DNA from: an uncultured Paracoccaceae bacterium
Lineage (GTDB): Bacteria > Pseudomonadota > Alphaproteobacteria > Rhodobacterales > Rhodobacteraceae
Length of the DNA: 64,000 nt
NCBI GenBank assembly: GCA_938092015.1
Contig: CALKOT010000066.1
Coordinates: 20,716 to 84,715, forward strand
Reading direction: 5' to 3'
How positions within the stretch are numbered: position 1 is the first letter of the stretch; each line of letters opens with the position of its first letter. Below are positions 57,860 through 64,000 of the stretch, in pieces. Under the pieces are notes generated by a model that did not search any database, was not told the origin of the DNA, and was given only the letters and a program-made list of their open reading frames with translations. The translations under genes were made by a program, and so were the position numbers.

Positions 57860-58750
57860 TTATGCGGAAAGCGTTTCCCAGATGCTGGCCATCTCAGCTG
57901 GATCAAATTCAGCCGACAGGCCAATGGCGACAGCGGCCGTTTCGTCTGCTTCAGTCGTTCGCAGGGCATGGGTGGCGCCGACGATATGCGCTTCGCCGGA
58001 TGTTCCATCGCTGAACCGAAACACCCCCTTGAAGCGATAAAGCCCTTTTGGCGGCGTTATCAGAAACGCTTTTAGCGCCTCGCGATCCACTACGCCGCCC
58101 TTGGATGACCACTGTGCATAGTCTGCGCCATGATCATGCGAATGGCCTGTCCCGGGCGTTTGCGGCGACGTTGGGCCTAATACCAACATCGGGTCGAGTG
58201 CGCCCATCGGCGCCTCTACGATCGGGGCTGTCGTGAGGCGTCGCACCAGGCCTGTTACGTTTGCGTCGCCAAGATCTGTTTTCGTCAGCGCCACAAGGTC
58301 AGCGACTTCCAACTGTCCGGCGATCTGGGCGCCGATCATGGGATCGCTGGTCAGGGCGCCAATATTGGCGGCGTCAGCTACAGTAACGACGCCTGCATAT
58401 TGCATCTCGGGTTCTGCATGCGCCGCCGCTGCGATCTTTTCTGGCTGAGCGACGCCAGACGCTTCGATCACAAGATGATCGGGGCGGGGCCGTCGGTCGA
58501 TTGCGTCGCCCAAAGCGTACAGAAGCTCTGTCCCCATCGTGCAGCAGATGCAGCCATTTGACAGGGTCATCGTGTCTTCGTCTGCGCTTTCCAGCAGCTC
58601 GGCGTCGATGTTCAGCTCGCCAAAATCATTGACCATTACCATCAACCGACGCCCACCCGGATTGCGGAGGAGGTGGTTGACCAGCGACGTCTTTCCCGCG
58701 CCGAGATAGCCGGCGATGACCGTGACGGGGAGAGGGCTTAGTTCAGAAAT
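57860..58750 (-). CDS. CobW/COG0523-family metal chaperone GTPase with an apparent ATT start
   Basis: About 296 residues. G domain: P-loop GYLGAGKT near residue 14, the metal-binding CxCC motif in SNGCICC, EASGVAQP, and TKTD in place of NKxD. The C-terminal CobW domain and a His-rich loop (GHSHDHGAD) follow. The family delivers zinc or cobalt to client enzymes. The P-loop frame has no ATG, GTG or TTG upstream before a stop; the natural start reads ATT-TCT-GAA-CTA (I/M-S-E-L), with GGGGGACGGG upstream, as if ATG had become ATT. It overlaps the end of the amidohydrolase gene by 13 bases. Starting at the first ATG (58645) would remove the P-loop. The upstream metal-dependent amidohydrolase could be its client. 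Confidence 0.8.
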   Translation of the reverse strand: MSELSPLPVTVIAGYLGAGKTSLVNHLLRNPGGRRLMVMVNDFGELNIDAELLESADEDTMTLSNGCICCTMGTELLYALGDAIDRRPRPDHLVIEASGVAQPEKIAAAAHAEPEMQYAGVVTVADAANIGALTSDPMIGAQIAGQLEVADLVALTKTDLGDANVTGLVRRLTTAPIVEAPMGALDPMLVLGPTSPQTPGTGHSHDHGADYAQWSSKGGVVDREALKAFLITPPKGLYRFKGVFRFSDGTSGEAHIVGATHALRTTEADETAAVAIGLSAEFDPAEMASIWETLSA

Positions 58751-60378
58751 ACCCGTCCCCCGCTGACAACACCTTTCACTTTGATGTCCTTGATCGCCAT
58801 TGGCTCCACATCAAGCGGGCTGTCATCCATCACTGCGAAATCGGCAATCTTGCCCGCTTCGATCGACCCGATGTCTTCGTCCAGTTTCAGCGTATAGGCG
58901 GCGCCCAGGGTAATCGCCTCCAACGCTTCGGTTGCTTCGATCCGTTGTTCCGGGCCGAGGCATTCGCCGCTCATAGTGATCCGGTTAACGGCGCACCAGG
59001 CAGTGAACAGCGGCGCCAAAGGTGTGACGGGCGCATCTGAGTGGATCGCCATAGCGACGTCTTCATCAAGGCACGTCCGGCACGCATCCATCCTGCGTGC
59101 ACGGTCCAGGCCAATGGATTTGGCGACATGCATGTCGCCGAAGTACCAGATGTGATTGGCGAAGAGATTGACCGCTATTCCCAGCGCCTTCATCCGCTTG
59201 AACAGCGCCCGGTCGATCATCTGACCGTGTTGCAGCGTGTGGCGATGGTCGCCCCAATAATGCAGCGACTGCGCCCGCTCAATCGCATCGATCGCGACGA
59301 CCGAGGCTTCGTCGCCATTGGTGTGGATGTGCATCTGCACGTGGGCTTTGTGAAGCTTTTCGATCAGCTCTTCGGCCTGTTCCGGCGCAATCACCCAAAT
59401 CCCGTTCGGGGCGCCGTTTACGTGCCCGGGCCAGCGTAGCCGAGCGGTGTAACCCTGGATAGAGCCATCCAGCACCAGCTTCACACCGCCCAGGCGAAGC
59501 ATATCGGTTGTCTTTTTGGTCAGCTCCAACGCGCGTGGGCCAACATCATTTGGCGGCAGCAGTGCGGCGCCAAGCATGGGAACAATGCGAAGGGCGTAGT
59601 CGTTGCTGCCAGTCACGCGAACCAGCGTATCGACGTCGTCATCTGGCAGTTCTGCATGCAGGTCGGTCATCGTCGTTGTGCCAGTTTGGCGGGCGATGGC
59701 GCCGAACGCGCGAATGGACGGTTCTTGTGATGACAACGCGCGGAAGTTTACGCCGATGCGTCGCATCAGAGGGAACATTGCAGCAAGCTCCTGCAGCTCT
59801 CCATTCAGTTCGCCCGCGTCATCTTTTGCGACGCCGATGACGTTGGTTTCCCGCGTGTATTGGGCGAGATCCAAAGCGGCGGAGTTCACTGTCATCAGGT
59901 GGAAGTTTGAATGCTGCACGACGACCGGACGCGTGGTCGAAACCTCATCCAGATGACTGCGATTCAGGCGCTCCGTATCTAGGAAAATCGGATCAAATCC
60001 CCAAGCATAGAGCGGCTTTTCAGCCGGCTCGCCGGCGGCGGTCATGCGCGCTTCAGCTTCTTTTAGGCCGCGAATAACGTCTTCGATGTTCAAAAGACCG
60101 GGCCATAATTTGCCTTCGGTGTCGATGCGGTCGTGATAGCCGACATAGGGATAGTTCCACATCGCGCCTGCCATCAGGTGCGCATGGCCTTCGATGAAAC
60201 CGGGGGTCAGAACGTCGTTTGCGAACTGATCATCCAGTGTCCCACCGCCCCACTGATCGGCGCAAGTGGCGTCACCAACGGCCAGAATGCGCCCGTCTTT
60301 AACGGCGACATGGGTCGCCTCAGGCATATTACGGTCCATCGTCACGATCTTCTTGGAGCTATAGACGGTGATGGTCAT
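58738..60378 (-). CDS. Amidohydrolase family protein (YtcJ-like)
   Basis: 546 residues from the ATG at 60378 (GGGAGG upstream). Metal-dependent hydrolase of the amidohydrolase-3 type: HxH in EGHAHLMAG near residue 64, later HIHTNGDEA, the LQHGQMID segment and HSDAPVTPL supplying further metal ligands. The substrate is unknown (amides or enol-lactams in relatives). Followed on the same strand by a CobW GTPase whose coding region overlaps it; divergent from a LysR gene that probably regulates both. Confidence 0.9.
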   Translation of the reverse strand: MTITVYSSKKIVTMDRNMPEATHVAVKDGRILAVGDATCADQWGGGTLDDQFANDVLTPGFIEGHAHLMAGAMWNYPYVGYHDRIDTEGKLWPGLLNIEDVIRGLKEAEARMTAAGEPAEKPLYAWGFDPIFLDTERLNRSHLDEVSTTRPVVVQHSNFHLMTVNSAALDLAQYTRETNVIGVAKDDAGELNGELQELAAMFPLMRRIGVNFRALSSQEPSIRAFGAIARQTGTTTMTDLHAELPDDDVDTLVRVTGSNDYALRIVPMLGAALLPPNDVGPRALELTKKTTDMLRLGGVKLVLDGSIQGYTARLRWPGHVNGAPNGIWVIAPEQAEELIEKLHKAHVQMHIHTNGDEASVVAIDAIERAQSLHYWGDHRHTLQHGQMIDRALFKRMKALGIAVNLFANHIWYFGDMHVAKSIGLDRARRMDACRTCLDEDVAMAIHSDAPVTPLAPLFTAWCAVNRITMSGECLGPEQRIEATEALEAITLGAAYTLKLDEDIGSIEAGKIADFAVMDDSPLDVEPMAIKDIKVKGVVSGGRVFLN

Positions 60379-60439
60379 CTTGCGGCCTCCCTTTATTTTC
60401 CGCGACGTTAGCGTGGCTCTCTGACAACACAAAATACGT

Positions 60440-60454
60440 TAATCAGGGTGATTA
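60440..60454. promoter_or_regulatory. Inverted repeat TAATCA-GGG-TGATTA, candidate LysR operator
   Basis: Perfect 6-bp inverted repeat with a 3-base centre in the 103-base region between the divergent amidohydrolase and LysR genes. Its position and AT-rich dyad form fit a LysR-type binding site controlling both directions. Confidence 0.5.
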
Positions 60455-60481
60455 CCGCTATTTGATAGGGTAAGAGGGGAC

Positions 60482-61408
60482 ATGGCCCTGAACCTCACCA
60501 TCAAACAGCTCCGCTATGCTGAAACAGCAGGTCGCCTCGGATCGATTGCGGCGGCGGCGGGCGAGCATAATATTTCGCAATCCTCCATCACTGCCGCGAT
60601 AGACGCGATGGAGGCGGCGCTGGGCTTTGATCTGTTCATCCGCCAGCCTGCCAAAGGCATCATGCCGACACCTTCAGGTTTGGAGGCGTTAAAGATGATC
60701 GCTGACATCCTGCGCCAGCATAACCACTTTGAAGGAGAGCTTGAGGCGCTGGGCGGGGCCTCTGGCGGTGTGTTGCGGGTTGGCTGTTATGTGACGGTGG
60801 CGCCGGGGTTGCTGCCAAAGGTGCTTGGCGAATTCAGCAGCGCGCATCCTGAGGCGCAGGCCGATATCTCAGAAGGGGATATGACGGCGATGACCGATCT
60901 GCTGGGTCAGGGCGTCATCGACATCGCGCTGACCTATGAACTTGGGTCGGTCGGCGAGATCAGCTTTCGCCCGCTGTTCAAGGCGCCGCCCTATGCGCTG
61001 ATCCCTGACGATGATCCGCTGTCGAAACAGGCGACTGTCTCACTGGCGGATTTGGCGAGCAGGCCGTTTATCATGCTCGACCTGCCCCATACGCGAGGCT
61101 ATTTTGAGCAGATATTCAAAGATCAGGGGCTTTACCCCAAGATTGCGCATTCTTCGAAATCGTCTGAGATTGTCCGTTCTATGGTGGCGGGGAATTTTGG
61201 CGTCTCAATCCTAAACATCCGTCATTCCCGCGATACGGGCTACAAATCTGTCCCACTGACTGGCGAGTTGCTGGCGCCAACCTTCGGGATCGCCAGTCTG
61301 AAAGGCGTGCGCCCACCGTTGATGAGCCGTCTGTTCATTGACCAGTTGGAGCGGCTGCAGGCTAGCGGCGCCTTTGATGATCTGGTTGTCGCCCCGCCCG
61401 CATCATAG
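60482..61408 (+). CDS. LysR-family transcriptional regulator
   Basis: 308 residues: N-terminal helix-turn-helix (TKQLRYAETAGRLGSIAAAA-like, then NISQSSITAAIDAME) and a C-terminal co-inducer domain (LRVGCYVTVAPGLLPKVL). Transcribed away from the amidohydrolase-CobW operon, with a dyad operator candidate between them. Likely the local regulator of that operon; the inducer is unknown. Confidence 0.93.
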   Translation: MALNLTIKQLRYAETAGRLGSIAAAAGEHNISQSSITAAIDAMEAALGFDLFIRQPAKGIMPTPSGLEALKMIADILRQHNHFEGELEALGGASGGVLRVGCYVTVAPGLLPKVLGEFSSAHPEAQADISEGDMTAMTDLLGQGVIDIALTYELGSVGEISFRPLFKAPPYALIPDDDPLSKQATVSLADLASRPFIMLDLPHTRGYFEQIFKDQGLYPKIAHSSKSSEIVRSMVAGNFGVSILNIRHSRDTGYKSVPLTGELLAPTFGIASLKGVRPPLMSRLFIDQLERLQASGAFDDLVVAPPAS

Positions 61409-61622
61409 TCCGCAACGTCATCGGGCTGATCACTTAGATGCGACTTGATGACAGGACGACGGGGCCATAGGCCTGTCTCAGAAGCCCCTCAAGGCGTTTT
61501 GATCGAACGTTGAGGCATTTTGAAACCTGACCACGTTTGCTTTCGCAAAAGTTCCCTCGGGTTTCAAAACGTCACTCGATTCAAGGTAAGATCAAATCGC
61601 GCTAAACATAAGGAACTAAGAC

Positions 61623-61994
61623 GTGATCGGATACGTAACCATCGGCGTCAACGATATGGAAAAAGCCAAGGCGTTCTACACCGGACTCTTCGAAAGCCGT
61701 GGCGCCAAGGTTGTTATCGACGCAGGCCGCATTGCATTTATCGGCGCCAAAAAGGGTGAGCCTATGCTGGCCGTCTGTGAGCCGCACGACAAGAACGCGC
61801 CTGCTTGCGGCAATGGCAACATGATCGCTTTCGCCGCTGAATCGAAAGAAGAATCCGATCAGCTGTACGCAAAAGCGATCTCGTTGGGCGCTTCCGATGA
61901 GGGTGAGCCAGGCCAGCGTGTGCCCGATCGGTTTTACGGCTCTTATGTTCGTGACCCGGACGGCAACAAGTTGTGTTTCTACGTCTTCGGCTGA
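61623..61994 (+). CDS. VOC-superfamily (glyoxalase-like) protein
   Basis: 123 residues, GTG start with AAGGAAC upstream. Vicinal oxygen chelate fold: IGYVTIGVNDMEKAKAFYTGL at the N-terminus and the closing YVRDPDGNKLCFYVFG. The first metal-site His of glyoxalase I is replaced by Thr (VTIGV), so a non-glyoxalase role is likely. Monocistronic, ending in a strong terminator. Confidence 0.9.
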   Translation: MIGYVTIGVNDMEKAKAFYTGLFESRGAKVVIDAGRIAFIGAKKGEPMLAVCEPHDKNAPACGNGNMIAFAAESKEESDQLYAKAISLGASDEGEPGQRVPDRFYGSYVRDPDGNKLCFYVFG

Positions 61995-62322
61995 ACAGCC
62001 AGACGACACATTGAGGAAAGGGCGCGCCGGTCAGTCGCGCCCTTTCTTTTTATCAAGCGCTTTTTCCGCAATGCTCATGGTGTTCCGTGCCTCTGGTGAT
62101 GCGTTCACGGTTAGCGTTGTTGCAGCCATTCATCAGCCGCGCTTGATCGGAATTGACCTTGCCCAATTCTTATCAGAATGAGCTGGTTTTCTGGAGGTTG
62201 TCCCTATCGCTAACCTTACGTGATGCGTTTAATCCTCTCATTAATTGCATTTTATCGTTGATATCCCCGGTGCTAGCGTTTTTTCATGGCCCAACGAGGT
62301 CCACACAGGGAGTCTTTACAAC
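61995..62322. other. Spacer before the ABC binding-protein gene
   Basis: Contains the VOC-gene terminator (first 60 bases), then AT-richer sequence that should hold the promoter of the binding-protein gene. No small gene was recognised. Confidence 0.4.
62017..62051 (+). terminator. Rho-independent terminator of the VOC gene
   Basis: Perfect 10-bp stem AAAGGGCGCG / CGCGCCCTTT, 9-base loop, followed by CTTTTTA. Confidence 0.92.
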
Positions 62323-63900
62323 ATGAACAAGCTCACAAATTTTGTCGGCGCAGCGGCGATGGCCGTGTCCGCGCTGGCTATGGCGGCGCCTGCGATGGCC
62401 GCTGGCCATGCAGGCGGCACGCTGGTTATCGCGTCAACGCAGGTGCCCCGTCACCTGAACGGCGCTGTGCAGTCAGGCACCGCGACCGCTGTGCCATCGA
62501 CGCAGATTTTCGCGTCCCCGCTGCGCTATGACGAAAACTGGGATCCAGAGCCATATCTGGCCGAAAGCTGGGAAATCAGCGCCGATGGCCTGTCGGTCAC
62601 GTTGAACCTGGTCAAGAACGCGACCTTCCACGATGGTCATCCGATCACTTCGGAAGATGTCGCCTTCTCAATCATGACCACGAAGGCGAACCACCCGTTC
62701 AAGACGATGTTTGAGCCAGTGGAAAACATTGAGACGCCAGACGATCACACGGCGATCCTGAAACTGTCCAAGCCACACCCGGCGATCATGCTGGCCCTGT
62801 CGCCTGCGTTGGCGCCGGTGCTGCCAAAGCACCTTTTCGACAATGGCGAAGACGCGAAATCGAACAGCTTTAACACGGCCCCAGTAGGGTCTGGCCCGTT
62901 CATGCTGGAAAGCTTCACACCGGGCGAAAGCACGATCCTGAAGAAGAACCCGAACCACTTCCAGGAAGGCTATCCGCTGCTGGACGAGATCATCATCCGC
63001 ACGATCAAGGATGAAAACTCTCTCCTCATCGCGATGGAGAATGGCGAAGTCGACATGTACCCGTTCATGGCTGGGTCTACCGCCATCAAGCGGGTGAAGG
63101 AAGCCGACGGTTTGAACGTCACCAATGAAGGCTATGATGCTGTTGGTCCGATCAACTGGCTGGCCTTCAACACCAAATCACCAAAGCTTTCTGATGTCCG
63201 CGTCCGCCAGGCGATCGCATATGCGACTGACCGGAACTTCATCATCAAGGCGCTGCATCGTGGTTTCTCAGGCGTTCAGCGCGGCCCGATCATTGAATCG
63301 TCGCCCTTCTTCGATGCCTCGATCCCGTCCTATGATGTTGATCTGGACAAAGCGAATGCGCTGATGGCCGAAGCTGGTTTCGGCGACGGTATGGAGCTGA
63401 CGATTGACTTCATTCCCGGCCCGGCTGAGCAGCAGAAGAACATTGCTGAGTACATGAAGTCCCAGCTGAAAAAGATCGGGATCGACGTGAGCGTTCGCGC
63501 CGCGCCAGATTTCCCGACTTGGGCGGGCCGCGTATCAAAGCATGACTTTGAGCTTTCCATGGACATCGTCTTCAACTGGGGTGACCCGGTCATCGGCGTT
63601 CACCGCACGTACCTCAGCTCAAACATCAAGGAAGGCGTGATCTGGTCGAACACCCAGTCCTATCAGAACGCCAAAGTTGATGAGCTGCTGAACGCTGCTG
63701 CGGTTGAGCTTGATCAGGACAAACGCAAAGCGCTTTATGCTGAATTCCAGCAGGTGGTTGCAGGCGATCTGCCAGTCTACTGGATCAACTCGCTGCCGTA
63801 TCACACGGGCTACAACGAAAAGCTTGGCGGCCTGCCGACCTCAATCTGGGGTCCTATGCATCCGCTGGATCGTGTGTTCTGGGAAACCAAAAAGAACTAA
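62323..63900 (+). CDS. ABC transporter substrate-binding protein, peptide/nickel family
   Basis: 525 residues from the ATG at 62323 (AGGGAG upstream). Sec signal peptide (AMAVSALAMAAPAMAAG), then a family 5 solute-binding fold: LRYDENWDPEPYLAESWEIS, FHDGHPITSEDV, NPNHFQEGYPLLDEI and DVRVRQAIAYATDR. It acts in the periplasm as ligand collector of a Dpp/Opp-like importer. The permease and ATPase genes are expected to the right but lie outside the window, beyond an inverted repeat. Confidence 0.94.
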   Translation: MNKLTNFVGAAAMAVSALAMAAPAMAAGHAGGTLVIASTQVPRHLNGAVQSGTATAVPSTQIFASPLRYDENWDPEPYLAESWEISADGLSVTLNLVKNATFHDGHPITSEDVAFSIMTTKANHPFKTMFEPVENIETPDDHTAILKLSKPHPAIMLALSPALAPVLPKHLFDNGEDAKSNSFNTAPVGSGPFMLESFTPGESTILKKNPNHFQEGYPLLDEIIIRTIKDENSLLIAMENGEVDMYPFMAGSTAIKRVKEADGLNVTNEGYDAVGPINWLAFNTKSPKLSDVRVRQAIAYATDRNFIIKALHRGFSGVQRGPIIESSPFFDASIPSYDVDLDKANALMAEAGFGDGMELTIDFIPGPAEQQKNIAEYMKSQLKKIGIDVSVRAAPDFPTWAGRVSKHDFELSMDIVFNWGDPVIGVHRTYLSSNIKEGVIWSNTQSYQNAKVDELLNAAAVELDQDKRKALYAEFQQVVAGDLPVYWINSLPYHTGYNEKLGGLPTSIWGPMHPLDRVFWETKKN

Positions 63901-63950
63901 GCTGATGGCTGCGCGGCGAAGGTCGCGCAGCTAAACTCGACTACCGCCCC

Positions 63951-64000
63951 GGACTTGATCCGGGGCCTCTCGCAGCCGGTAGAGGCCCCGGATCAAGTCC
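63951..64000. repeat. REP-like inverted repeat at window end
   Basis: Two perfect 19-base arms, GGACTTGATCCGGGGCCTC at 63951-63969 and its reverse complement at 63982-64000, with a 12-base loop. The motif around CCCCGG-ACTTGAT-CCGGGG is the type of dispersed intergenic repeat known from alphaproteobacteria. It may extend past the window edge. It could double as a stem-loop that protects the mRNA end of the binding-protein gene. Confidence 0.8.

Overview
This window looks like a chromosomal segment of a Rhodobacterales-type alphaproteobacterium. The evidence is the gene order pyrH-frr-uppS-cdsA-dxr-rseP-bamA-ompH-fabZ followed by gltA, gltX, comEC, lexA, moeA, moaC and trpC. It also has LexA boxes of the direct-repeat form GTTC-N7-GTTC, an RTX/Hint secreted protein and a CIO-type cydAB pair. 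No rRNA, tRNA, CRISPR array, prophage or intact insertion sequence was seen.

Layout. 1-3.5 kb: zwf (cut by the window edge), pgl and pgi. 3.7-6.2 kb: a cyanide-insensitive quinol oxidase with a tiny DUF2474-type partner. 6.3-7.8 kb: a racemase-family gene with a nonsense codon and a GFA-like gene. 7.9-9.7 kb: rpsB-tsf (minus). 10.2-16.8 kb: one very large RTX/PA14/Hint gene broken by six lesions. 16.9-18.6 kb: psuK-psuG. 19-27.5 kb is accessory: an MFS transporter, a HAD hydrolase, an IalB-like protein, an SOS-linked imuB, a decayed PEP-CTERM gene, a flavin-nucleotide-binding protein with an internal amber codon, a VOC protein and a LysR regulator. 27.6-36.7 kb: the envelope/isoprenoid operon. 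36.9-48 kb: NUDIX, gltA, gltX, broken comEC, lexA, moeA-moaC-trpC-(unknown)-trpD-trpG. 48.1-57.8 kb: a deacetylase-like protein, a LexA-controlled 42-residue membrane peptide, recG, ligA, terC, a PhyH dioxygenase and an ABC-F ATPase. 57.9-63.9 kb: a CobW GTPase, an amidohydrolase, a LysR regulator, a VOC protein and a peptide-type ABC binding protein, ending in a REP-like inverted repeat.

Four points stand out. (1) At 49.25-49.67 kb a complete small transcription unit can be read: two tandem LexA boxes abutting a -35 element, an RBS, a 42-codon single-pass membrane peptide and a U-tract terminator. It is a candidate SOS-induced membrane peptide of the TisB/SidA kind. (2) The lipid A genes (lpxD, lpxA, lpxI, lpxB) that normally flank fabZ are absent, and a NUDIX gene sits in their place. 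(3) About fifteen disabling lesions fall in seven dispensable genes, while the essential genes around them are clean. This pattern fits real, recent gene decay better than random sequencing error. (4) imuB has its own LexA box but lacks imuA and dnaE2.
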